Positions 50,751 to 59,188 of a stretch of DNA of 64,000 nt are shown one piece after another. This DNA comes from an uncultured Collinsella sp. (GTDB taxonomy: Bacteria > Actinomycetota > Coriobacteriia > Coriobacteriales > Coriobacteriaceae), in NCBI GenBank assembly GCA_902470765.1, contig CABRHW010000007.1, forward strand, positions 1 through 64,000, written 5' to 3'. The notes beneath the pieces were generated by a model, which was given only the letters and a program-made list of their open reading frames with translations, had not been told where the DNA came from and did no database searches. A program made the translations under genes and the position numbers. Numbering within the stretch: the first letter of the stretch is position 1; each line of letters starts with the position of its first letter.

Positions 50751-51667
50751 CCTTTGACCTGTACGACACCGTCGACTCGTTTATCGCCTATATCTCACGT
50801 GTCGAGGGACTTTCTCCCAACACGGTGACGGCCTACGGCTCGAGGCTGGAGCGCTTTGCTGCCTGGTGCGAGCGCGAGGATATCGATGCTTTCGCTGCCG
50901 ACGTGCGCACCATTCGCCGCTATCTTGCCGAGCTTTCGCGTGAGCAGGTGGCTCCCCGAACGCTTGCGGCGCATCTGTCGGCTATCCGATCGCTCTATCG
51001 ATGGATGGCTGCCGAGGGGGTCGTGGAGGGCGATGTGGTCTCGGCAATTTCCTCGCCCAAGCTCCCGCGCGATCTACCCGGTGTGCTGACGACCCAACAG
51101 GTGGAGGCGCTGCTCAAGACGCCTGATACCTCAACACCCGCGGGACTGCGCGATGCGGCGATGCTCGAGCTGCTCTATGCCTCGGGCGCCCGTATCTCTG
51201 AGCTCGCAGCACTCAATGTGGAGTCCATTGCGAGGTCCGAACGCACGCTGCGCCTGTGGGGCAAGGGGAGCAAAGAACGTATCGTCCCTCTGTATCGTCG
51301 TGCGCTCGAGGCGACGCGTCTCTATATTGAGGAGGGGAGGCCGGAGTTGCTCGCTCAGGCAAAGCGTCGTGACCCCGCTACCGGGCCGCATCCGCTGCTT
51401 ATATCGGCGCGCGGTAATCGCATGAGTGCCGCCATACTCAGGCGGCGGTTTCATATGTTGGCGACGCTCGCCGGCATTCCGGCCGACATCGCCCCGCATG
51501 CGATGCGCCATACCTTTGCGACCGACTTGCTCGAGGGCGGCGCGGACCTGCGCTCGGTTCAAGAGCTGCTGGGTCATGCGAGCCTGTCCACGACGCAGAT
51601 CTACACGCATCTCACACCCGATCGGCTCAAACGTGCCGTGGCTCAAGCCCATCCCCGAGGCGAATAG
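50747..51667 (+). CDS. xerC: Xer-type tyrosine recombinase (apparent ATA start)
   Basis: The catalytic residues are present: Arg in ASGARISEL, Lys in GKGSKER, HAMRHTF, LGHAS and the nucleophile in TTQIYTHL. A core-binding domain (DLYDTVDSFIAYISRVEGLSPNTVTAYGSRL) begins only a few codons after the trmFO stop. No ATG, GTG or TTG is in frame between the in-frame TGA at 50723 and GTG 50825, yet homology starts near 50756. ATA 50747, nine bases after GGAGG, would give a 306-residue protein of normal Xer length; GTG 50825 would give 280 residues and delete the first helix. It probably resolves chromosome dimers at dif. XerC versus XerD is inferred from the trmFO-xerC-rpsB neighbourhood. Confidence 0.85.
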   Translation: MAFDLYDTVDSFIAYISRVEGLSPNTVTAYGSRLERFAAWCEREDIDAFAADVRTIRRYLAELSREQVAPRTLAAHLSAIRSLYRWMAAEGVVEGDVVSAISSPKLPRDLPGVLTTQQVEALLKTPDTSTPAGLRDAAMLELLYASGARISELAALNVESIARSERTLRLWGKGSKERIVPLYRRALEATRLYIEEGRPELLAQAKRRDPATGPHPLLISARGNRMSAAILRRRFHMLATLAGIPADIAPHAMRHTFATDLLEGGADLRSVQELLGHASLSTTQIYTHLTPDRLKRAVAQAHPRGE

Positions 51668-51716
51668 TGGCTGGGACGTCCCGCGCCGCACTAAGGTGTG
51701 TGGTTTTGATTGCGGG

Positions 51717-51745
51717 TTGGCATGAAGAAGCATTCCTGCTATCAT
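51717..51745 (+). promoter_or_regulatory. Promoter for rpsB-tsf
   Basis: TTGGCA (51717-51722), a 17-base spacer and TATCAT (51740-51745). The 135-base leader before rpsB is long enough for the translational feedback by S2 known in other bacteria, but I see no assignable binding structure. Confidence 0.75.
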
Positions 51746-51886
51746 TCATCGGGTTGCTTCACGGCAACATGTTTTTATCACGCACGCGCGGCTACTTCAT
51801 ACCGTGGTGCCCGGGCTTTGGTAGCACATGTCCGGGTTGGTTTTGGAGGATGACCCCGCGCGGAGGCAAACCACAGGAGGTTTAAC

Positions 51887-52615
51887 ATGGCTACCAAGAT
51901 TAATATCCGCACCCTGCTCGAGGCCGGCTGCCACTTCGGTCACCAGACCCGTCGCTGGAACCCCAAGATGAAGCCGTTCATCTTCGGTGAGCGCAACGGC
52001 ATCTACATCCTCGACCTCAAGCAGACCATCCTCGACGCCGACCAGGCCTACACCTTCGTCAAGAACGTCGCCAAGGGCGGCAACGTGCTGTTCGTCGGCA
52101 CCAAGAAGCAGGCTCAGGAGGCCGTCAAGAACGCTGCTGAGCGCGCCAACATGCCTTACATCAACCAGCGTTGGCTCGGCGGCATGCTGACCAACTTCGT
52201 CACCATCCGCTCCCGCATCAACCGCATGGAGGAGCTCGAGGCCATGGTCGAGGACGGCCGCATGGCAGTGCTCCCCAAGAAGGAGCAGGCTGTTCTCGGC
52301 AAGGAGCTCACCAAGCTCCAGACCAACCTCGGTGGCGCCCGCGACATGAAGGGTCTGCCCCAGGCTCTCTTCGTCATCGACACCAAGCGCGAGGAGAACG
52401 CCATCAAGGAGGCTCAGCGCCTGAACATCCCCGTCGTCGCTCTGATCGACACCAACTCCGATCCCGACGAGGTCGAGTACGGCATCCCCTGCAACGATGA
52501 CGCTATCTCTGCTGTCACCCTTATGTGCGAGCTCATGGCTGACGCCTGCCTCGCTGGCTCCGGCAAGGAGCAGGTCTCCGAGGCCGAGATGGCCGCTGAG
52601 CCCAAGGCCGAGTAA
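51887..52615 (+). CDS. rpsB: 30S ribosomal protein S2
   Basis: A 242-residue protein: TLLEAGCHFGHQTRRWNPKMKPFIFGERNGIYILDLKQT, NQRWLGGMLTNFVTIRSRI and VALIDTNSDPDEVEYGIPCNDDA. Acidic Ala/Glu tail at the C-terminus. The start ATG 51887 follows AGGAGGTTT. Codon use is strongly biased toward C-ending codons, as expected for high expression. Confidence 0.98.
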   Translation: MATKINIRTLLEAGCHFGHQTRRWNPKMKPFIFGERNGIYILDLKQTILDADQAYTFVKNVAKGGNVLFVGTKKQAQEAVKNAAERANMPYINQRWLGGMLTNFVTIRSRINRMEELEAMVEDGRMAVLPKKEQAVLGKELTKLQTNLGGARDMKGLPQALFVIDTKREENAIKEAQRLNIPVVALIDTNSDPDEVEYGIPCNDDAISAVTLMCELMADACLAGSGKEQVSEAEMAAEPKAE

Positions 52616-52660
52616 ATCAGTCTTAGTTAATTCTTTTTCATCTCTTTGAAAGGAACCACA

Positions 52661-53530
52661 ATGGCCCAGATTACCGCCGCTATGGTCAAGCAGCTCCGCG
52701 AGATGACCGACTCCCCGATGATGGAGTGCAAGAAGGCTCTCGTCGAGGCTGACGGCGACATGGACGCCGCTGTCGACGTTCTGCGCAAGAACGGCCTCGC
52801 CAAGGCTGCTAAGAAGGCTGGCCGCGAGACCAACGAGGGCGCTGTAGCCGCGTTCGTCTCCGAGGATGGCAAGACCGGCGCTCTGCTTGAGCTCTCCTGC
52901 GAGACCGACTTCGTTGGCTCCAACGCCAAGTTCACCGGCTTTGCTTCCAAGGTCGCTGAGGTTGTCGCTACCACCGAGCCTGCTGACGTCGACGCTCTGC
53001 TCGAGAAGCCGATGGGCGAGGAGACCGTTTCCTCCGAGCTCACCGAGATGATTCACATCATGGGCGAGAACATGAAGATCTCCCGCTTCGCTGCCCGCAA
53101 GGCCGAGAACGGCGCGCTCGCTTCTTACATCCACATGGGTGGTAAGATCGGCGTTCTCGTCGAGTTCGCTTTCGAGAAGGCCGAGACCGCTCAGGCTGAG
53201 TCCTTCAAGACCTTCGCTCACGACGTTGCCCTTCAGGTTGCCGCCGTCGCCCCGATCTGCGCTACCCGCGAGCAGGTTCCGGCCGAGACCGTCGAGCACG
53301 AGAAGCAGATCTACATGGCTCAGGCTGCCGAGTCCGGCAAGCCCGAGGCCATCCAGGAGAAGATGGCTGTTGGCCGTCTGGAGAAGTTCTACAAGCAGTC
53401 CGTGCTCACCGAGCAGGAGTTCATCAAGGACAGCTCCCTCACCATCAAGAAGTACGCTGAGCAGGTCTCCAAGGAGCTCGGCGATACCATTACCGTCGTT
53501 GCCTTCGACCGTCTGGTCCGTGGCGAGTAA
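52661..53530 (+). CDS. tsf: Translation elongation factor Ts
   Basis: A 289-residue nucleotide-exchange factor for EF-Tu: ITAAMVKQLREMTDSPMMECKKALVEADGDMDAAVDVLRKNGLAKAAKKAGRETNEG, and the TDFVGSNAKF exchange motif. The N-terminal residues TDSPMMECKKAL match the TGAGxMDCKKAL pattern with some substitutions. I chose ATG 52661 with AAAGGAACC just before it. It lies 45 bases after rpsB. Confidence 0.97.
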   Translation: MAQITAAMVKQLREMTDSPMMECKKALVEADGDMDAAVDVLRKNGLAKAAKKAGRETNEGAVAAFVSEDGKTGALLELSCETDFVGSNAKFTGFASKVAEVVATTEPADVDALLEKPMGEETVSSELTEMIHIMGENMKISRFAARKAENGALASYIHMGGKIGVLVEFAFEKAETAQAESFKTFAHDVALQVAAVAPICATREQVPAETVEHEKQIYMAQAAESGKPEAIQEKMAVGRLEKFYKQSVLTEQEFIKDSSLTIKKYAEQVSKELGDTITVVAFDRLVRGE

Positions 53531-53553
53531 ATAAGCTCTTGTAGCTGGTAATG

Positions 53554-53589
53554 AGCAGGCTGTGGGTTTTACTCACAGCCTGCTTTTTC
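53554..53589 (+). terminator. Terminator after tsf
   Basis: An 11-bp perfect stem AGCAGGCTGTG/CACAGCCTGCT followed by TTTTTC. Confidence 0.93.
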
Positions 53590-53647
53590 ATGGCTCTGAG
53601 CAGAGCCTTTGCTATCATATTGTGAGTCTAATTAAAGGAGGATCGTT

Positions 53648-54370
53648 TTGTCCGACATCCGATATAAACGCGTGCTTCTGAAGCTTTCCGGCGAAGCGCT
53701 GATGGGCGACGGCCACTACGGCATCGACCCCAAGGTTACCGACCATCTTGCCAAGCAGGTCAAGGAGCTGCTCGCCGTTGGCCATGAGGTCGGCGTCGTT
53801 GTCGGCGGCGGCAACATTTTCCGCGGCATGGCCGGCGCTGCCGGTGGTATGGAGCGCGCCCAGGCCGATTACATGGGCATGCTTGCGACCGTCATGAACG
53901 CGCTTGCCCTGCAGGATGCCTTCGAGCATAACGATGTTCCCTGCCGCGTGATGAGCGCTATCCAGATGAATGAGATTTGCGAGCCCTATATTCGCCGTCG
54001 CGCCATCAACCACCTGTCCAAGGGCAACGTCGTTATCTTCGCTGCCGGTTCGGGCAATCCGTACTTTACGACCGACACCGCCGCGGCCCTTCGTGCTTGC
54101 GAGATTGGTGCCGAGATTCTGATTAAGGCGACCAAGGTCGACGGTATCTACGACAAGGATCCCGTCAAGTGCGCTGACGCCGTCCGCTTTGACAAGATCA
54201 CCTATCACGAGGTGCTCGTCCGCGGCCTGCAGGTTATGGATTCCACGGCTACGGCTCTTTGCCAGGACAACCGTATGCCCATTTTGGTCCTCAACATCGA
54301 TGGCGAGGACACCGTCAAGCGCGCGCTCGCGGGTGAGCCCGTCGGCACGCTCGTCTATCAGGAGGATTAA
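53648..54370 (+). CDS. pyrH: UMP kinase
   Basis: A 240-residue amino-acid-kinase-fold enzyme that phosphorylates UMP: RVLLKLSGEALMGD, VGVVVGGGNIFRGMAG, ADYMGMLATVMNALALQDA and GNPYFTTDTAAALRACEIGAEILIKATKVDGIYDKDP. The start TTG 53648 follows AAAGGAGGATCG. It begins the pyrH-frr-uppS-cdsA-dxr-rseP-ispG-proS run, in which successive genes lie close together. Confidence 0.97.
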   Translation: MSDIRYKRVLLKLSGEALMGDGHYGIDPKVTDHLAKQVKELLAVGHEVGVVVGGGNIFRGMAGAAGGMERAQADYMGMLATVMNALALQDAFEHNDVPCRVMSAIQMNEICEPYIRRRAINHLSKGNVVIFAAGSGNPYFTTDTAAALRACEIGAEILIKATKVDGIYDKDPVKCADAVRFDKITYHEVLVRGLQVMDSTATALCQDNRMPILVLNIDGEDTVKRALAGEPVGTLVYQED

Positions 54371-54372
54371 GC

Positions 54373-54909
54373 ATGGCAGAGAACATCACCGCCCACATGG
54401 ACAAGTCGCTCGAGTCCCTCAAGCACAACTTCTCCAAGGTCCGCACCGGCCGCGCCAACGCCAACATTCTGTCTGACATCACCGTCGACTACTACGGTGT
54501 CCCCACGCCGGTCACGCAGGTTGCCGCCGTTAAGACCCCCGAGGCCCACATGCTGCTCATCGAGCCGTGGGACAAGGCGCTCATTAACGCCATCGTCAAG
54601 GCTATCAGCGCCTCCGACCTGGGCATTACCCCCAACTCCGATGGCACCGTCGTGCGTCTGCCGTTCCCGGCTCCCACGGAGGAGCGTCGTCGCGAGCTCG
54701 TCAAGGAGTGCCGCGAGTACGCTGAGCAGGCCAAGGTCTCCATCCGCAACATCCGTCGCGACTTTAACAACAAGCTCGAGCGCGACGAGGAGCTCACCGA
54801 GGACGATGTTCGCCGCGAGCAGGCCAAGGTCCAGAAGCATACCGACGAGTATGTTGCCAAGGTCGAGGAGCTTCTGAAGGAAAAAGAAGCCGAGGTCATG
54901 GAGATCTAA
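54373..54909 (+). CDS. frr: Ribosome recycling factor
   Basis: A 178-residue protein: MDKSLESLKHNFSKVRTGRANANILSDITVDYYGVPTPVTQVA and the C-terminal helix VRNIRRDFNNKL-like region SIRNIRRDFNNKLERDEELTEDDVRREQAKVQKHTDEYVAKVEELLKEKEAEVMEI. A few residues shorter than the usual 184-185. It splits post-termination ribosomes with EF-G. Starts 2 bases after pyrH. Confidence 0.97.
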   Translation: MAENITAHMDKSLESLKHNFSKVRTGRANANILSDITVDYYGVPTPVTQVAAVKTPEAHMLLIEPWDKALINAIVKAISASDLGITPNSDGTVVRLPFPAPTEERRRELVKECREYAEQAKVSIRNIRRDFNNKLERDEELTEDDVRREQAKVQKHTDEYVAKVEELLKEKEAEVMEI

Positions 54910-54910
54910 G

Positions 54911-55705
54911 GTGCAATACGACGAGCATAAACTGGTCGAGTACTTTGCCGACGCCCCTGCGGGCGTCGGTTTTTCCGACCTTGACCTCAATAATATTCCG
55001 CACCATATCTCGTGCATCATGGATGGTAACGGCCGTTGGGCCACGTCGCGCGGTCTTGCCCGCACCGAGGGCCACAAGGCAGGTATCGTCTCCCTGCGCG
55101 AGATCATTACCGCCTGCGTGCGCTTGGGCGTCGACGTGCTTTCGGCCTATGCGTTTTCCACCGAAAACTGGAATCGCCCGCAGCACGAGGTCAACGTTCT
55201 GATGCACCTGTTTGCTAAGACGTTTATCGACGAGCTGCCGCTGCTCAAGCGCGAGAACGTGCGTGTTGTCTTTTTGGGCGACATTTCTGCGCTGCCCAAG
55301 AAGACCCGCGACGTCTTTGAGCGTGGTCTTGCCGAGTGCGCTGACCATACGGGCATGACGCTGGCACTGGCCGTTAACTACGGCGCTCGTGCTGAGATCA
55401 CTCGCGCCGCCCGCCAGATCGCGCTCGACGCCGCCGCCGGTAAGATCGACCCCGCCGCAATTGACGACGATATGGTGGCCTCCCATCTTTACACCGCCGG
55501 TCTTCCCGATCCTGAGCTTGTGATTCGCACCTCTGGCGAGCTGCGTCTTTCGAACTATCTGCTGTGGCAGGTAGCTTATTCTGAGTTCTACGTTACCGAT
55601 ACCTATTGGCCCGACTTTGATCGTTGGGGCCTTGTCGACGCCATTTTGGCCTACCAGGGCCGCGACCGTAGGTTTGGTGGACTGAGTAAGACCGAGGAGG
55701 CTTAA
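54911..55705 (+). CDS. uppS: Undecaprenyl diphosphate synthase (cis-prenyltransferase)
   Basis: A 264-residue enzyme. Conserved: ISCIMDGNGRWATSRGLARTEGHKAG with the catalytic Asp, LSAYAFSTENWNRP, and the C-terminal DPELVIRTSGELRLSNYLLWQVAYSEFYVTDTYWPDF. It makes the C55 lipid carrier for wall and surface polymers, upstream of the pathways served by MrdA/RodA and the exporter at 1-3 kb. The start GTG 54911 comes one base after the frr stop, with GGAG upstream. Confidence 0.96.
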   Translation: MQYDEHKLVEYFADAPAGVGFSDLDLNNIPHHISCIMDGNGRWATSRGLARTEGHKAGIVSLREIITACVRLGVDVLSAYAFSTENWNRPQHEVNVLMHLFAKTFIDELPLLKRENVRVVFLGDISALPKKTRDVFERGLAECADHTGMTLALAVNYGARAEITRAARQIALDAAAGKIDPAAIDDDMVASHLYTAGLPDPELVIRTSGELRLSNYLLWQVAYSEFYVTDTYWPDFDRWGLVDAILAYQGRDRRFGGLSKTEEA

Positions 55706-55707
55706 TC

Positions 55708-56601
55708 GTGTCCGATCGTCCCAAGGCATCCACTTCCAAGGCGCCTGTTCCTGCAGCGCCTGCGACGCCTGCTACGAAGGGCGGCACCGGCTCCTGGCTG
55801 GCGGGCTTTATCACCCGTGCCGCCGCCGGCATCGTCTATGCCGTCGTCTTTATCCTGTGCTTGGTTTTGGGTATTGTGCCCACGGCCATCTTTGTTTCCG
55901 TCATGAGCGGCCTGTGCTGCTATGAGTTTTTCCGTATGACAAGGCTCGATGGCAAGATGGCTAACGAGCGCATGGGTATCGCTGCCGCCGTACTCTTTCC
56001 GCTGTCGGCGTTGGGCGATTCGATGTTGCTGAATGCCCTGCTTTTTGCCCTGATGCTCGCTGTGGGCATTTGGTATGTCTGGTCGCCGCGTACCCGCATC
56101 TCTGATGTGGCAGTGACGCTCATGGGTCCCATCTACACTGGCTTTATGCTGTCGGCTATCGTGCTGCTGCGCGATGCCGTGCCCGGTTTTGCCGGTGCCC
56201 TGCTTTCAGTGGGCGTTTGCGCGTCCCTTTGGGTCTCCGATTCGTTTGCCTACATCGTGGGCAGCCGTATCGGCAAGCACAAGATGGTTCCCAAGATTTC
56301 TCCCAAAAAGAGCTGGGAGGGGTTTGTCGGCGGCATCCTGGGCTCGGTTTTGATTTGGCTCATCCTGTGGGCGACGCACTTCTACAAGCTCAGCCTGCCC
56401 TATGCGCTGCTGTGCGGCGTGGTTGTGTCCATTCTGGGCGTTATTGGCGACCTTATCGAGTCGCGCATCAAGCGCGGTGTGGGCGTCAAGGATTCCGGCA
56501 ACCTTATCCCGGGCCACGGCGGCATGCTCGATCGTAGCGATTCGCTTATCTTCGGCTGTATCACCGCGCAGCTGTTGCTGATGATCGGAGGCGTGCTGTA
56601 A
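55708..56601 (+). CDS. cdsA: Phosphatidate cytidylyltransferase
   Basis: A 297-residue polytopic enzyme making CDP-diacylglycerol. About eight membrane helices follow a 30-residue Ala/Pro-rich cytoplasmic N-terminus. The C-terminal signature GVKDSGNLIPGHGGMLDRSDSLIF is the CDS motif with metal-binding aspartates. SDSFAYIVGSRIGKHKMVPKISPKKSWEGFVGGILGS also matches. The start is GTG 55708. It overlaps dxr by one base. Confidence 0.95.
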   Translation: MSDRPKASTSKAPVPAAPATPATKGGTGSWLAGFITRAAAGIVYAVVFILCLVLGIVPTAIFVSVMSGLCCYEFFRMTRLDGKMANERMGIAAAVLFPLSALGDSMLLNALLFALMLAVGIWYVWSPRTRISDVAVTLMGPIYTGFMLSAIVLLRDAVPGFAGALLSVGVCASLWVSDSFAYIVGSRIGKHKMVPKISPKKSWEGFVGGILGSVLIWLILWATHFYKLSLPYALLCGVVVSILGVIGDLIESRIKRGVGVKDSGNLIPGHGGMLDRSDSLIFGCITAQLLLMIGGVL

Positions 56602-57788
56602 TGTCTTTCCAGACGACGTATGGCTCCGATGGACGTCTCCGCGTTGCCATCCTGGGCTGTACAGGCTCTATCGGCACCCAGGCGCTCGATGTGTGCCGCC
56701 AGCATGCCGATCGCCTGCAGGTGACGGCGCTGTCCGTTAACTCCAGTACCTCTGAGCTCGTTGCCGCTGCCCGTGAGTTCTCGGTTCCGGCGGTTGCCGT
56801 GGCCGATGCCGCTCATGGCGATGACGCCGTGCTGCAGGAGTTGCCCGAGGGAACGAAGCTCGGCGTTGGCGCGCAGGCGGTTTGCGAGCTCGCGCGTCGC
56901 GACGATGTCGACTGCGTACTCGTCGCTATTGTGGGCGCCGCCGGTCTCGAGGCGAGCCATGCGGCCTTGACCTCGAATAAGCGCCTTGCCCTTGCCAACA
57001 AGGAGTCCCTCGTCGTCGGTGGCGACTTGCTTATGCCGTTGGCACAACCGGGCCAGCTTATTCCGGTCGACTCTGAGCATTCCGCCATCTACCAGTGCTA
57101 TCTGGGGGAGAACCCGCGCGAGGCCCACTGCATTTGGCTCACCTGCTCGGGCGGTCCGTTCTTTGGCCGCACGCGCGACGAGCTCGATCGCGTGACGCGT
57201 GCCGATGCCCTCGCGCATCCCACGTGGGCCATGGGTGCCAAGATCACCATTGACTCCGCCACCCTCATGAACAAGGGCCTGGAGCGCATTGAGGCCATGC
57301 ATCTGTTTAACTGCGACCTCGATTTCATTAACGTGGTCGTGCAGCGTCAGTCCAAGATTCACTCTATGGTCGAGTTCGCCGACGGCTCCGTGATGGCGCA
57401 TCTCGGTGCATCCGACATGCGTATTCCCATCCAGTTCGCGTTCTCGTATCCCGAGCGTTGGGATACCCCGGCGCCTCGTATCGATTTCCGCGAGCTGGGG
57501 CAGCTCACGTTTGATGCTGCCGACATGGATACCTTCCGCTGTCTGGCACTGGCCGAGCGTGCCGGCAAGACGGGTGGCACCATGCCGTGCGTGCTCAATG
57601 CCGCCAACGAGGTTGCCGTCGATGCCTTCCTGCACGATGGCTGCAGCTTTACCGATATCGATCGCATTGTGGAATCCTGCATGGACGCCCACGATATGCA
57701 GGCGGTCGATTCGTTTGAGCAGCTTCGCGACATCGATGCGTGGGCGCGTGAAAAGGCTGCGCAGGTGCTCGCCGCAACCCGTTCCTAA
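56601..57788 (+). CDS. dxr: 1-deoxy-D-xylulose 5-phosphate reductoisomerase
   Basis: A 395-residue NADPH-dependent enzyme of the MEP pathway. NADPH loop GCTGSIGTQALDVCRQ, LANKESLVVGG, DSEHSAIYQCYLG, WLTCSGGPFFGR and the HPTWAMGAKITIDSATLMNKGLE metal/substrate region are all present. It commits carbon to isopentenyl diphosphate, the precursor for UppS. ispG of the same pathway lies one gene further on. Confidence 0.96.
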   Translation: MSFQTTYGSDGRLRVAILGCTGSIGTQALDVCRQHADRLQVTALSVNSSTSELVAAAREFSVPAVAVADAAHGDDAVLQELPEGTKLGVGAQAVCELARRDDVDCVLVAIVGAAGLEASHAALTSNKRLALANKESLVVGGDLLMPLAQPGQLIPVDSEHSAIYQCYLGENPREAHCIWLTCSGGPFFGRTRDELDRVTRADALAHPTWAMGAKITIDSATLMNKGLERIEAMHLFNCDLDFINVVVQRQSKIHSMVEFADGSVMAHLGASDMRIPIQFAFSYPERWDTPAPRIDFRELGQLTFDAADMDTFRCLALAERAGKTGGTMPCVLNAANEVAVDAFLHDGCSFTDIDRIVESCMDAHDMQAVDSFEQLRDIDAWAREKAAQVLAATRS

Positions 57789-57813
57789 CCCATAAGGATT
57801 GCTTTTTCGTTTT

Positions 57814-59175
57814 ATGGATACTGTTCTGAGCGTTCTCTCATCGGTCTTTTGGGGCCTGCTGATGCTTTCCGTCCTCGTGTTTTTGCACGAGGGCGGCCAC
57901 TTTTTGGCGGCGCGTGCCTGCGGCGTCCGGGTGACCGAGTTCTTTTTGGGTCTGCCGTGCCGCTTTGACATCCATTACACGTCGCGTCGCATTGGAACCA
58001 AGTTTGGCGTGACCCCGCTGCTGCTGGGTGGCTACGCTGCCATCTGCGGTATGGATCCGACCGATGTTTCGTGCGCCGATCGCGTGCTCGCGGCTATCTA
58101 TCGTCATGGTCGCGTGACCGTGGCCGACCTTGCTGTCGAGCTCGAGCTTTCCGAGGAGGATGTGCTCGAGGCATGCGCCCTTTTGCTGGGCTGGGGCTCC
58201 ATCGCGCCCTGGTATGAGGAAGGGGAGAAGCCCTCGTCGAGCTACTATCCCACCAAATATCAGACGTTGCCACGAGACACGGCAGGCTATACCACCTTTG
58301 ATGGTCGCCGTTTCGATCGCGAACATGCGACTGCCGAGGGCGATGTGTGGGAGCTGCCGTGCGGCGAGGCCGAGTTCCTTGCGCAAGAACGCTCGCACAC
58401 CTATCTTGGCCAAGGCTTTCTCAAGCGCGCCTTTATGCTGCTCGCAGGCATTATCGTCAATATCTTGACGGGTTTTTTGCTCCTTATGAGCATCTATTCC
58501 ATTGCGGGTGTCACCGTGCCGATGGATACCAACGTGATCGGTCAGGTTGACGAGGGGTCTATTGCCGCCAAGGCGGGTATCGAGGCCGGTGATGCGATCC
58601 TTTCGGTTGACGGTGTCTCATGTTCTACTTGGATGGATGTCTACGATGCCATCGGCAAGGCCGCCGGTAAGGACGATATCGCCATCGAGTACGAGCGTGA
58701 CGGCAAGCAGCATTCGACCACGGTTGCGCTCAAAGAGGACGAGCGCCTAGGTGTGTATGCCTCTACGCAGGTGGTCCGTTTAGACCCGATCACCTCGGCG
58801 CGTCTGTCATTCTCCTATGTCGTGCAGACAGCGGATGGCGTGATGCGCCTACTCCAGCCGCAGCATACGATGGAGATTCTCGATCAGTCTTCTTCGATCG
58901 TGGGTATTAGCGTTATGTCCTCACAGGCTGCTGCTGCCGGCCCCGCAACGTTCCTGTCGTTTGCCGCGCTCATTTCGTTCTCGCTTGGCTTTATGAACCT
59001 GCTGCCCATCCCACCACTCGATGGCGGCAAGCTGGTCATCGAGATCATTCAAAAGATTGCGGGCCGCGAGCTTCCGCTCAAGGTCCAGACGATTGTGAGC
59101 TATGTGGGCATCGCGCTCTTTGCGCTGCTGTTTGTCTATATGCTTCGTTCCGACATCCTTCGATTTATTCTGTAG
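57814..59175 (+). CDS. Site-2 intramembrane metalloprotease (RseP family) with winged-helix-like insertion
   Basis: A 453-residue M50 protease. His25-Glu26-x-x-His29 lies in the first membrane helix (VFLHEGGHFLAAR), and LLPIPPLDGGKLV near residue 396-407 provides the third zinc ligand. One PDZ domain (about 234-310; GSIAAKAGIEAGDAILSVDGV) lies outside the membrane. Unusually, about 130 residues separate the start of the second part of the protease from helix 1. Residues about 82-127 of that segment look like a winged helix (DRVLAAIYRHGRVTVADLAVELELSEEDVLEACALLLGWGSI). The start ATG 57814 has no strong ribosome site; TTG 57799 is possible. Confidence 0.9.
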   Translation: MDTVLSVLSSVFWGLLMLSVLVFLHEGGHFLAARACGVRVTEFFLGLPCRFDIHYTSRRIGTKFGVTPLLLGGYAAICGMDPTDVSCADRVLAAIYRHGRVTVADLAVELELSEEDVLEACALLLGWGSIAPWYEEGEKPSSSYYPTKYQTLPRDTAGYTTFDGRRFDREHATAEGDVWELPCGEAEFLAQERSHTYLGQGFLKRAFMLLAGIIVNILTGFLLLMSIYSIAGVTVPMDTNVIGQVDEGSIAAKAGIEAGDAILSVDGVSCSTWMDVYDAIGKAAGKDDIAIEYERDGKQHSTTVALKEDERLGVYASTQVVRLDPITSARLSFSYVVQTADGVMRLLQPQHTMEILDQSSSIVGISVMSSQAAAAGPATFLSFAALISFSLGFMNLLPIPPLDGGKLVIEIIQKIAGRELPLKVQTIVSYVGIALFALLFVYMLRSDILRFIL

Positions 59176-59188
59176 GGGAGTGTTTGGA

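Noticed and set aside
51671..51690. GGGACGTCCC just after xerC as another REP copy
   Set aside because: It is a short perfect palindrome without the GGGACGGGG core or pairing flanks, so chance is enough to explain it.
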